The notes under the pieces: generated by a model
What the model saw: the letters and a program-made list of their open reading frames with translations, nothing else
Told to the model about the DNA's origin: nothing
The model's database searches: none
Made by a program: the position numbers and the translations under genes
Part shown: positions 17,107 to 25,678 of the stretch, piece after piece
How the letters are laid out: the number at the start of each line of letters is the position of its first letter
How positions within the stretch are numbered: position 1 is the stretch's first letter
DNA from: Glaciecola sp028401415
GTDB taxonomy: Bacteria; Pseudomonadota; Gammaproteobacteria; Enterobacterales; Alteromonadaceae
Length of the DNA stretch: 64,000 nucleotides
Assembly: GCF_028401415.2 (NCBI RefSeq)
Contig: NZ_CP171821.2
Span: forward strand, 2,914,001 to 2,978,000
Reading direction: 5' to 3'

Positions 17107-19362
17107 ATGCGGCGCTTACCAACCTATTATTATTTGACCCATTTTCATGAGTTTCTGCAGTTCGTAGAAGGACCATGCTCGGATTTGCTGCATAAAGAGC
17201 ACCTTAGCTTCCTAGAGAGCTTTCATCTCGCCAGTAAAGACCAGCAGTGTGCACTGGTGCGCTGCATTAATCGTAAACACAGCGCAGTTAAAATAAGCTC
17301 TCTAAGGTTTGAGGAGCTGCCAAACATTACGCAACTGATAGACCAACTTGTCGCGCTTAACTGGCTTGCGCCTCCTAAGCCAGAGCAGGCACATATTTGG
17401 TTAGAGTGTTTAACTAAAGACGAACTATATCGCTTATACTCGGAGCTAAGCGCCAGCTGCCTAGTGCATAGAGCGGATGCCCCCTCAAAAATCACAAAAT
17501 CCTCACCAAAAGCGGTTTTACTATCTGCATGTAAAACGATACCTGCGAGGGATCTAATTGATTCATCGCAGTGCACCTTGGTGAATGAGTACCGCATGCG
17601 CAGCGTCGACGAGCATATTGGATACTTTCTATTTTTATATTTTGGCAATACCAAATCAGCGCTGAATCAGTTTTCATTGCGCGATTTAGGCATTATGAAC
17701 ACAAGGGAAGAGCGCGCTCAAATGCAAGCACGCTTTACTTGCAAACACAGCGCGCTGTTGAGCTACCGTTTGTCTCGCTACCTGTCTGAAGTTCGCCGCA
17801 GCGCGCTTGATAGCGAAGATGCGATTGAAGCACGCATAGAACAGTTACCTGGCGACAACAATGAGATTGACGATCCCGCAGTGAAGGAAAAATACGCGGG
17901 CGTCATGTTTGAATTAGCAAAGGCAATGCTAGCGTTTAATCGCGACAAAGCCTTAGCGTTGCTAGCCATTATCGACCTGGAGCAGGCTCAGGAGAAATGG
18001 TGTAGAGAAGCCCATAAAGCGGGCTATGTAGAATCGGTTAATGCGCAATTGATGAAGATTATTGATGATCCCTTAAGCGATCGAATACTGCATTTTGCAC
18101 AGGATTTTTTAGCGCGAAAATATCATCAAAAACGCACCAGTGTGTTAACAGACATGCTGCGTGAGGGCAATCAGCACTTGCGCTTAGATGAGGTGCACCG
18201 CGGCAGCGTAGAGCGCGCGGTCATTGCACATTATAAGTCTCAATTCACCTGTGCTGCTACGCCAAACCATCAAGGTAGTTTACATGCCATTCGCACTGAA
18301 AACATTTTGTGGCGAAGCTTGTTTGGCCTAGTGTTTTGGCAAGAATTATTTGATTTACCGGGTTTAGGCCTGGCGACTCCCTTTGATTTTATGCCTAGCT
18401 GTTTAAAGCAAAATAGTTTTTACCGTCTAGCGCAAGAGCACATAGATACCAAGCTTGACGCGCTTTGCACTGCAAACGACATGATGAGCCTACTCTCACG
18501 CAATGCTGCCGAAAACTTTGGTAAAGGCCAGGGCATTTTTCATTGGCGCGCTGATTTGCTCGAAAACCTTGATTTGCTCGTTCAACATGCGCCCATTGAA
18601 GGCATTAAATGTCAGCTTCTAAGAATGTGCAAAGACTGGCAAGGCTGTCACGATGGATACCCTGATATCATGGTAATAGAGAATAGCGCCCTTCGTTTCG
18701 AAGAAATTAAAGCGCAAGGTGACGTACTTCGTCGTAATCAACTAGCCTGTATCCAAAGCTTGCGCGAGCATGGTTTTGACGTGCGTATTACCACCGTCGA
18801 TTTTATTACCGACCCTATGCAGCCTTATGTCGTGGTGGATATTGAGACCACTGGCGGTCGCGCCCAACATCATAAAATCACCGAAATTGGGATGGTAAAA
18901 ATGGTGGATGGCCAAATTGTGGATCGTTGGCAAAGTTTACTCAATCCGCAGCGACGCATACCAAAAAACATTACCGCTCTGACGGGAATTACCGACGAAA
19001 TGGTTGCCGACGCTCCCTTATTTTCAGATGTAGCAGAGGAAATTGACTCTTTCACAGAAGGCTGCATTTTCGTCGCTCATAATGTCAATTTCGACTACGG
19101 ATTTATCAAACAGGAGTTTGCTCGTTTAGAACGGTTTTGGCGCAGACCTAAACTGTGCACAGTGCAGCAAATGCGGCGCTACTATAAAGGTTTGCCATCC
19201 TATTCCCTTGCCAATCTTACGAAGCATTTTTCCATCGATATGCAGCGCCATCACCGCGCAATGTCGGATGCACTTGCAGCAGGTGAGCTACTCAAACTCG
19301 TCAATGAAAAACGATTCGCATCTTTAAGTGCTAGTTCTGAAACCGTAAACAAAATTTCATAA
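17107..19362 (+). CDS. FAN1-like VRR-NUC nuclease fused to DnaQ-type 3'-5' exonuclease
   Basis: This 751-aa two-domain repair nuclease has residues 1 to about 560 that follow bacterial FAN1: helical N-terminal DNA-binding parts (YYLTHFHEFLQFVE), an FARKYHQKRT-like helical repeat region, and a VRR-NUC active site with GYPDIMV near 517 and the FEEIKAQGD E-x-K near 532. From about residue 574 a DEDDh exonuclease begins: VVDIETTGG, HNVNFDYGF near 657, and HRAMSDA near 716. FAN1 cuts flaps and interstrand crosslinks, and the exonuclease would trim products. The LexA box suggests damage induction. Bacterial FAN1 proteins are usually about 550 aa and lack this fusion. Confidence 0.88.
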   Translation: MRRLPTYYYLTHFHEFLQFVEGPCSDLLHKEHLSFLESFHLASKDQQCALVRCINRKHSAVKISSLRFEELPNITQLIDQLVALNWLAPPKPEQAHIWLECLTKDELYRLYSELSASCLVHRADAPSKITKSSPKAVLLSACKTIPARDLIDSSQCTLVNEYRMRSVDEHIGYFLFLYFGNTKSALNQFSLRDLGIMNTREERAQMQARFTCKHSALLSYRLSRYLSEVRRSALDSEDAIEARIEQLPGDNNEIDDPAVKEKYAGVMFELAKAMLAFNRDKALALLAIIDLEQAQEKWCREAHKAGYVESVNAQLMKIIDDPLSDRILHFAQDFLARKYHQKRTSVLTDMLREGNQHLRLDEVHRGSVERAVIAHYKSQFTCAATPNHQGSLHAIRTENILWRSLFGLVFWQELFDLPGLGLATPFDFMPSCLKQNSFYRLAQEHIDTKLDALCTANDMMSLLSRNAAENFGKGQGIFHWRADLLENLDLLVQHAPIEGIKCQLLRMCKDWQGCHDGYPDIMVIENSALRFEEIKAQGDVLRRNQLACIQSLREHGFDVRITTVDFITDPMQPYVVVDIETTGGRAQHHKITEIGMVKMVDGQIVDRWQSLLNPQRRIPKNITALTGITDEMVADAPLFSDVAEEIDSFTEGCIFVAHNVNFDYGFIKQEFARLERFWRRPKLCTVQQMRRYYKGLPSYSLANLTKHFSIDMQRHHRAMSDALAAGELLKLVNEKRFASLSASSETVNKIS

Positions 19363-19496
19363 TTTTTCATCTTCAATATGCTTGAAAATTTGCCGCATCA
19401 AGGGTCTAATGCGCTCAGTAAAAAACATAACTTATGCCTTGTGCTTCACGTCGGTTTTGCCGCGTTTCGACTCAAGAATCAGATAAGGATTGATTG

Positions 19497-21359
19497 ATGA
19501 AACTGAAGTATTCAATTGTCGCATTTCTCGTCGCAAGCTCATTTTCGAGCTACGCGCAACAAAGCTCAGTGATTGACAATGAAATAGAAAAAATCAGCAT
19601 CACCGGCACGCGTTTAGGCGATGCACCGGTTGGCGCTCTGAGCGTGCTTTCTCGTGCTGAAATTGAACAAATTAATCCAGCATCCACCATCGACCTTTTG
19701 CGCCGAATCCCGCACCTAGACATTGCGGAAAACGGCAACGCTGGCGGATTTTCCTATGTATCCATTCGCGGAGGTGAGTTTAATTTTACCCTAGTCACAA
19801 TTGATGGCGTCGCGGTGAATGACTCCACTAACAGTCGTGGCGGCGGTTTCGACTTTAATCAAATTAATCCTTCGGCCATTGAACGTATTGAAGTATATCG
19901 CGGAGGTATAAACACCATTTACGGGGGAGAAGCCGTCAGTGGCGTAATTAACATTGTTACCAGAGACAGCAGCGAACCGGTACTAACGCTCGAAGCCGGT
20001 AATAATAGTCAGTTGAACGCCAGTCTCACCGGCTCCACCGAATTGGCGCCCAATACCTCATTGCTCGCTTCGGTATCTACTCAGAATAAGCGAATTTCTT
20101 CATTCGAAGAGCTTAACTCGCATCAAGGTATGGCAAAACTTAGCGCTGATCAGAACAAAGCAAACTATTCGCTGTTAATGACCTACAATCAAACCGATGT
20201 CTCGGGTTTTACTGAAGACTCCGGAGGGCCTTTATTTGCTCAACCGCAAGTGGCTGAAACACGCGATAGCGACCAGTGGTTGCTCAGTGCAAACGCAAAT
20301 TGGACCTTTACGAATAACTTTTCACTCAGTGCAAATGCCTCATGGCTGAATCGGGAAGAAACCATTGATAACCCTGGCATTGCTGAGGGTGTATTTTCAG
20401 GTATTCCTGCAAGCGTTGTGACATCTGAGTACGAGCGCGCTGAACTAGATGTGTTTTCAAACTATCAAGTGCATGAGAATACTTTACTGATAGTTGGCGC
20501 TAACATACGACAACAAGACGGTAAAAACAGAGGTACGTTAGATTTTGGGTTCCCGCTTCCGGTGGATTACGATTTCTCTCAAGATACCCGCTCTGCTTTT
20601 GCCGAAATTCGTCATAGCATAGATGCTTTGACGATAGAGGCTAGCCTTCGATACGATTCGCCCGACGACTTTGACAGCGAAACCAGCTTCCGGCTCGGAG
20701 CGTCATGGGAGGTGGCAAGCAATACACGCGTGTTTGCAGTATTTAATCAGGGTTACAAACTCCCTTCATTTTTTGCCCTTGCGCATCCTTTAGTAGGTAA
20801 CAGCGAACTGCAGCCTGAATTAAGCGATAACTTCGAAGTCGGTTTCGAAAGCGCAGTCAGCGATGACATCCGCTATTCACTTGTCTACTTCGCAAATCAA
20901 TTCGAAGATTTGGTCGACTTTGACGCGGAACTTTTCACCAATGTGAACAGAAATCAGGTAGATACCTCTGGCTTAGAATTTGATCTAAGCGCTCAGCTTA
21001 GTCGCGATCTGAGCTTCATTATCAACGCCCGATACTTAGATATCGATGCAGATGAAGGCGTGACACTTCGAAAACGCCCAAATATTAGCGGGAACGTGCG
21101 CTTAGACTGGCGCTACAATGACTTCAACAGCAGTGTATTTGTTGATTTCAGAGATGATTTTTTGGATAGCTCCATCGCCACCGGCTTTGTCAGGCTTGGT
21201 GGGCACGCGGTCGTTGGCGCAAGCAGCACCTACCGTTATAACGAGCAAATGCAGTTCACGCTGAATATTGAAAACGTATTCGGGAAAGCGGTTGAAGATG
21301 CGGTGGGCTTTGTTCAGGACGATGTTGAGGCGCGAGTAGGTATAGTGTATCAATTTTAG
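19497..21359 (+). CDS. TonB-dependent outer-membrane receptor (BtuB/Cir-like size)
   Basis: This 620-aa receptor has a signal peptide (LKYSIVAFLVASSFSSYA), a TonB-box-like segment (IEKISITGTRLG), a plug domain (STIDLLRRIPHLDI, then YVSIRGGEFNFTLVTIDGV and IERIEVYRGGINTIYGGEAVSGVINIVTR), and a 22-strand barrel ending in an aromatic residue (VYQF). It imports a siderophore, vitamin or sugar across the outer membrane; the ligand is unknown. ATG 19497 is preferred to TTG 19494 because AAGGA is 6 nt upstream. It stands alone. Confidence 0.93.
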   Translation: MKLKYSIVAFLVASSFSSYAQQSSVIDNEIEKISITGTRLGDAPVGALSVLSRAEIEQINPASTIDLLRRIPHLDIAENGNAGGFSYVSIRGGEFNFTLVTIDGVAVNDSTNSRGGGFDFNQINPSAIERIEVYRGGINTIYGGEAVSGVINIVTRDSSEPVLTLEAGNNSQLNASLTGSTELAPNTSLLASVSTQNKRISSFEELNSHQGMAKLSADQNKANYSLLMTYNQTDVSGFTEDSGGPLFAQPQVAETRDSDQWLLSANANWTFTNNFSLSANASWLNREETIDNPGIAEGVFSGIPASVVTSEYERAELDVFSNYQVHENTLLIVGANIRQQDGKNRGTLDFGFPLPVDYDFSQDTRSAFAEIRHSIDALTIEASLRYDSPDDFDSETSFRLGASWEVASNTRVFAVFNQGYKLPSFFALAHPLVGNSELQPELSDNFEVGFESAVSDDIRYSLVYFANQFEDLVDFDAELFTNVNRNQVDTSGLEFDLSAQLSRDLSFIINARYLDIDADEGVTLRKRPNISGNVRLDWRYNDFNSSVFVDFRDDFLDSSIATGFVRLGGHAVVGASSTYRYNEQMQFTLNIENVFGKAVEDAVGFVQDDVEARVGIVYQF

Positions 21360-21370
21360 AAGTGGATTCT

Positions 21371-21411
21371 GGGTGCAAGCAGAGCAAGGTTTACACCTTC
21401 AGACTGCACCC
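21371..21411 (+). terminator. Nested hairpin after TonB receptor gene
   Basis: GGGTGCA (21371-21377) pairs with TGCACCC (21405-21411), and an inner AAGGT/ACCTT stem lies at 21386-21399. It starts 11 nt after the receptor stop. Only a short TTT follows, so it may be a weak terminator or mRNA-end protection structure. Confidence 0.45.
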
Positions 21412-21463
21412 TTTAGCGCTCGGTAAACGTAATTTAGCTAACGTGAACTATTTATAACTGTTT

Positions 21464-22144
21464 ATGCATATGAAATTTTTAAATAAGTCAGCTGCGCATT
21501 TTTTAATCATCAAAACAGGTCTGATATCAGTTGTTGTATTGCTTAGCCACTCGGCATATTCAATTAGCGGTGCAAACATGGTTGATACTGCGCTCTCTGC
21601 GTGTGTTAATTCAGCCTTGGAAGACGCCGGACTAAGTGATATCTCCACGCTTACCAGACTTAAGTGCCACAAAAAAGGCATTTCAGATCTATCTGGCATA
21701 GAGGCCCTAAGCGGCCTTGAGCACCTTTCACTATTTGCCAATGACATCACCGAGGCTGATTTAAGCTCACTGGTGCACTTACGTTATCTTAACTTAGCCA
21801 AGAATAAAATTGAGAGGCTCAACATTAGCGGGCTACAGCATTTGGAAACCCTGTTTTTGTTCAAAAATGAACTGACCGAGTTAGACTTAAGCGGTTTAAG
21901 GTCGGTGCAGAAAATGCGCATGATGGAAAATAAACTGGAGCGATTAGATATTTCTGAACTTGAATCCTTAGAAGAAGCCTATCTTTGGGATAATCAGCTC
22001 GAGGATTTGGACATCACTGCCTTAACTAATCTGCGTTTTTTAGACGTAAAACAAAACCCCATGCCCGACGAGCTTTACGATTTTTACGATGAGCAAGAGG
22101 GCATTACCATCAGCCATGATGGCAACGCCGATGATTGGAAGTAG
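21464..22144 (+). CDS. Exported leucine-rich-repeat protein
   Basis: This 226-aa protein has an N-terminal signal sequence (LIIKTGLISVVVLLSHSAYS) and about five to six leucine-rich repeats of about 20 residues, such as LRYLNLAKNKIERLNISG and LETLFLFKNELTELDLSG. The repeats end in a short acidic tail. Bacterial exported LRR proteins bind other proteins or glycans. No enzymatic domain or anchor is seen. The in-frame ATG at 21470 is an alternative start. It converges with the porin gene 10 nt away. Confidence 0.8.
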   Translation: MHMKFLNKSAAHFLIIKTGLISVVVLLSHSAYSISGANMVDTALSACVNSALEDAGLSDISTLTRLKCHKKGISDLSGIEALSGLEHLSLFANDITEADLSSLVHLRYLNLAKNKIERLNISGLQHLETLFLFKNELTELDLSGLRSVQKMRMMENKLERLDISELESLEEAYLWDNQLEDLDITALTNLRFLDVKQNPMPDELYDFYDEQEGITISHDGNADDWK

Positions 22145-22154
22145 CGCGTTTTAG

Positions 22155-23432
22155 TTAAAAATCATAAGAGACTGACAATATCGTGCTAGTCAAATCCTCT
22201 TGAGTCTCTGGCAGCTCTACTAAGCCGTCTTGTGAAAAATACATCGCGCTGATTACACTGACTTCCCAGTCACGCGTGATGCGATAAGCAATTTCGATAT
22301 CCAGCTCATTACCAACATTGACGCCACTTGAATCGCTCTCAAAGCGATGCGCAACGACTCGCCATCTCAGTTTAGCTTTGCGCCCTCGGTAAGTCACAAA
22401 GGTGTCTCGTAAGCCGTCGGCGTTAGTGTAGCCTGAAAATATATCGGCCCAACCTAAAAACAAGTGGTTATTGCCTAAAGAGGTCGCAAAGGCAAATCCA
22501 TTGTCTTCGCCTAAGCGCTCATAGCCAATGCTTAAACGATGGCTTTGATATTGCGCGCTAAACTCAGCAAAAGCGTAGTAGCCTTCGTAATCCCAAGGGC
22601 TAGCGTCGGCCGTTTCCTGGCGAGCAAGCTCTGCACTATAGGCATAGCGAATGGATGAAGGCTTAATTTCGCCTTCAAGACGCAGCCCAAAAGTATCACT
22701 TGAGAACTGCTGGGCAGAGCGGTTATCTAGCAAATAGGCATATCCGCTTATGGCAAGATAGCGGTTAAGCTGATAGCTAAGATTAATTAAATGACTGTCA
22801 TGATCGTGATTGCCCAGTTCGGAAAAGGGTCTATTGGGATTGCTTGGAAATCGCGGGTCATCCACTTGCAAAATAGGCTTGGCATCGTCTGTAAAAATGC
22901 GATGTACGCGGTTGACATACGCATACGTAAAATCCCAGTACTGACGGTCATTATACGCAATGGATAGTGCATCATAGCTTTGGTCGTTTTGCCAAAACTC
23001 TACCGCACTGACGTGGCGTTCGTTGTTGAAGTTAAACTGCTGACGGCCCAATTTTGCTGACCAGTCATTATCAGCACTGTACTGCACCCATGCTTGATTC
23101 AATTCTGCGCCCGGCACATCGGGTATAGGACTGGTGGGGCGGTTCAAGGTAATCGAATTGTATCGACCTTCGTTAAAGGCATGTACATAATCACCCTGCA
23201 CCAAAGCCGACCAATTATCTGATGCTTCCCAACGTGCGTTAAGTCGCACTAAAATCGTGCTTGCGATGGCATCACCGCGCACCGTATCATCCACCTGTTG
23301 ATAGCGATATCGTGCAGATGGCTCAAACTCAAAATCACTGGCGAAGGCATGCCCATCAAGACTCAAGACCAAAAGCATAAACAAATAAACGGACTTTGTG
23401 CCGCTTAGATGCCGTAATTTTCGTAAATTCAT
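22155..23432 (-). CDS. Alginate-export-type outer-membrane porin
   Basis: About 425 aa from ATG 23432, with a signal peptide (YLFMLLVLSLDGHAFA) and a beta-barrel resembling the alginate_exp family: FEFEPSARYRYQQVDD at the mature start, WSALVQGDYVHAF, AWVQYSADNDWSAKLGRQQFN, and a C-terminal strand ending SVSYDF. The ATG at 23513 would overlap the anti-sigma gene, so the internal ATG before the signal peptide is chosen. It follows the sigma/anti-sigma pair by 28 nt, so it may belong to the same operon and be a target of the sigma factor. The solute is unknown. Confidence 0.85.
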   Translation of the reverse strand: MNLRKLRHLSGTKSVYLFMLLVLSLDGHAFASDFEFEPSARYRYQQVDDTVRGDAIASTILVRLNARWEASDNWSALVQGDYVHAFNEGRYNSITLNRPTSPIPDVPGAELNQAWVQYSADNDWSAKLGRQQFNFNNERHVSAVEFWQNDQSYDALSIAYNDRQYWDFTYAYVNRVHRIFTDDAKPILQVDDPRFPSNPNRPFSELGNHDHDSHLINLSYQLNRYLAISGYAYLLDNRSAQQFSSDTFGLRLEGEIKPSSIRYAYSAELARQETADASPWDYEGYYAFAEFSAQYQSHRLSIGYERLGEDNGFAFATSLGNNHLFLGWADIFSGYTNADGLRDTFVTYRGRKAKLRWRVVAHRFESDSSGVNVGNELDIEIAYRITRDWEVSVISAMYFSQDGLVELPETQEDLTSTILSVSYDF

Positions 23433-23460
23433 GTTTCGCGCATTTTTCCTTTCAAATGGC

Positions 23461-24261
23461 TTATGATTCCTGATCCCAAGCTGACAAACGCACGCACAAT
23501 CCACGCGATACAATCATATCGCTTGGCTCACCTATGGCTGAACCACCCGCCTCTTCCACTGATAATATTAAATCGGCAGAGTCGGTAATTAATCGCCATT
23601 CAGCATCGGAAAGCTTACGCTCAAAGCTGGCTAAGTCGGCGGGAACTTCTCCCAAGCTTCGCACTTGTTGATCAGTTTTGGATGTTACCCACAGCTCAAA
23701 ACTTTCCGAACTATCAATTTCCGGCAGAGAGATAATATCAAGGACTAGATTTTTGGAGCGTCCGTAACTTGCCGCAACCACTTGCGCTTCTTGCTGTTCG
23801 TTTTGCAGTACAGCAACGTAACTCAGTGGGTCTGCCTCTTGTGGTTGCTGTAACAACACCACCGCCATCATTAAGCTAAAGGCGATACTAAATCCACCGC
23901 CCCAACGCCCAAATAACCAGCTAGAGAACGACCATTTGCCATCTTCACTCACACGATTTGAAGATGCTGCGGCCGCTTTTGAATCAGTTTGTCCTGCTTG
24001 TGCATCCAGATGTAAACGTTGTTGAATATGTTCCCACGTTTGAGGTAAAGGTGCCAAATCAATTGCACCATTGTTTAAGGTAGCAAACTTGTTTTCCCAA
24101 TAATAAATGCGCTCATCAATCAGCGGATAATCGCGACGCAAACTATCCACCCGGGTTCTCACCGAGGGATTGAGCAAACCCATTACGTAGTTTGATGCAA
24201 GATGATCTGCGACCTTCGGGTTTTGATAACGCTTCATCTTGCTACTTAACTGCCCAGACAT
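23461..24261 (-). CDS. Anti-sigma factor (RskA/ChrR-like, single-span)
   Basis: About 266 aa from ATG 24261, which has GAGG 8 nt upstream. It has a cytoplasmic anti-sigma part (VADHLASNYVMGLLNPSVRTRVDSLRR, a ZAS-like helix bundle without visible zinc ligands), one membrane helix (GGGFSIAFSLMMAVVLL), and an RskA-like periplasmic domain (LVLDIISLPEIDSSESFELWV). It should hold the ECF sigma factor inactive at the membrane until a signal triggers proteolysis. The start overlaps the end of the sigma gene by 16 nt, indicating translational coupling. Confidence 0.88.
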   Translation of the reverse strand: MSGQLSSKMKRYQNPKVADHLASNYVMGLLNPSVRTRVDSLRRDYPLIDERIYYWENKFATLNNGAIDLAPLPQTWEHIQQRLHLDAQAGQTDSKAAAASSNRVSEDGKWSFSSWLFGRWGGGFSIAFSLMMAVVLLQQPQEADPLSYVAVLQNEQQEAQVVAASYGRSKNLVLDIISLPEIDSSESFELWVTSKTDQQVRSLGEVPADLASFERKLSDAEWRLITDSADLILSVEEAGGSAIGEPSDMIVSRGLCVRLSAWDQES

Positions 24262-24803
24262 TCTTTTAACCTCTCTGTGCCGCGCCTTAGCCAAGACTTT
24301 ATGGTGTTGACCGGGCGATTAAAGTGCCCAGAAATTTCCTCGCGGCTAAAACCGAGATAATATGCCATCAAGATAGAGCGGTGCTGATTGGCGTCTAGTA
24401 CCGATAAGCATCGGTCGAGCTCTTGGTCAATTTCGCACATTAATACACCGCTGGTTTGCGTGCTTTCAATACTGTCAAAATTTTCTAAATCTGCCTTAAA
24501 TTGCGAACCTTCAATACGACGCTTTTCAAACTTTATCCTGTCATATGCTCGGTAGCGCACAATTGACGCCATCCATGTCATTGGCTCGGCTTTATCCGAA
24601 CGGTATTCACCCGCATTATTCCAAATTTGCACAAAAGCCTCTTGCAGCACCTCATTTGAGGTCTCAACACTATTTAAAATACGATAGGCAATGCCATTTA
24701 GTTTGCTGGCCACTTCTTTATAGAGCTTCGCGAAGGCAACTTGGTCTTTCAAGGCGCACCTTGCCAGTAAGTCTTCGAGTTTCTCAGCCTGTGTTGGGCT
24801 CAT
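24246..24803 (-). CDS. ECF-type RNA polymerase sigma factor
   Basis: This 185-aa ECF sigma factor has region 2 (VAFAKLYKEVASKLNGIAYRILNSVETSNEVLQEAFVQIWNNA, then WMASIVRYRAYDRIKFEKRR) and region 4 (CLSVLDANQHRSILMAYYLGFSREEISGHFNRPVNTIKSWLRRGTERL). It is paired with an RskA-like anti-sigma factor, as in SigK-type groups. The operon order is sigma, anti-sigma, porin. It likely activates its own promoter, which I cannot assign confidently in the AT-rich upstream DNA. Confidence 0.93.
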   Translation of the reverse strand: MSPTQAEKLEDLLARCALKDQVAFAKLYKEVASKLNGIAYRILNSVETSNEVLQEAFVQIWNNAGEYRSDKAEPMTWMASIVRYRAYDRIKFEKRRIEGSQFKADLENFDSIESTQTSGVLMCEIDQELDRCLSVLDANQHRSILMAYYLGFSREEISGHFNRPVNTIKSWLRRGTERLKECLGS

Positions 24804-25072
24804 GATGGATGTCTTCCTTGCAGTTAAAGGCTTACTTATACAAGAAGCTTACGACTGCATTTTTCAATAAGTTGCATATTTGCGATATTTTGCGATGAAT
24901 TTTTAGCATTTTATATGCTTGGAAAATAAATTCGCCCTTCGCAACTTATCCATATTTTTGGCCTAAGTCTAGATAGCACTAATAGTTTTACAGTAATGGC
25001 CTTATCTTAAGAAGAAACAAAGCCTCGGATAATCCAAATCTTCGCTGTCTCGGTACAAATACTTTAGTCAAT

Positions 25073-25269
25073 AACCTGAATCCTGTTTAAGAAACGGCGC
25101 TCAGTACCGCTAGAATTGCGAATTACTGCGTTGTAAAAGTAAGTAATAGAATGACTATTACGTGACTTTTACGCCTTGTTCTTCACAATTCTAGCAGCAC
25201 TGAGTGTTAAAATTAAGTTTAAGCAGGTGAAACAAGCAGTTGCACCATTCCTTAAACAGGATTCAGGTT
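25073..25269. mobile_element. 197-bp nested palindrome, MITE-like element
   Basis: Perfect 19-bp terminal inverted repeats (AACCTGAATCCTGTTTAAG at 25073-25091; complement at 25251-25269) bound the element. A 21-bp arm at 25102-25122 pairs with 25182-25202 (18 of 21), and an inner arm at 25133-25149 pairs with 25155-25172 around a 5-nt loop. The whole could fold as one long hairpin. It has no gene. The layout fits a non-autonomous transposable element or a structured RNA. The remaining gene-free DNA, 24804-25072, shows only AT-rich promoter-like sequence. Confidence 0.7.
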
Positions 25270-25295
25270 AAATAGTTTGCCGAGACAATTGAATT

Positions 25296-25580
25296 TTGCC
25301 AAGTAATATCCTCAAAAAGCTCACACTCTCTGAAAGCGATAAAAGCCGCGTCATTGAAATGGCATGGGAAGATAGAACCCCATTTGAAGCCATTGAGCGT
25401 CTTTACGGTTTAAGCGAGCCTGAAGTCATCGAAATTATGCGCGCCAGCATTAAACGCAAAACCTTTAATAACTGGCGTGCGCGCGTGTCAGGGCGCAAGA
25501 CCAAACACAAAAAGCTGCGCTCACCCGATGTCTCACGCGGCTATTGCTCAACCCAGTATAAACCTGTTAGAAAACGCTAG
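25296..25580 (+). CDS. TIGR03643/DUF2805 family protein
   Basis: This 94-aa basic protein shows the family pattern: LSESDKSRVIEMAWEDRTPFEAIERLYGLSEPEVIEIMR near the N-terminus (HTH-like), then TFNNWRARVSGRKTKHKKLR and an ST-Q-Y-K tail. The function is unknown; the helix-turn-helix look suggests nucleic-acid binding. TTG 25296 is the first possible start because an in-frame TGA lies at 25290-25292. It begins 27 nt after the palindromic element, which may therefore affect its expression. Confidence 0.85.
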   Translation: MPSNILKKLTLSESDKSRVIEMAWEDRTPFEAIERLYGLSEPEVIEIMRASIKRKTFNNWRARVSGRKTKHKKLRSPDVSRGYCSTQYKPVRKR

Positions 25581-25678
25581 CACTTGCACAATCTGACTTG
25601 ACTCTTTTTGCAAAGCCGGTATCACTGTGTCATTCTGAGAGAAGAACCATATGGATAGTTTTTACACAAGGAAGGTTT

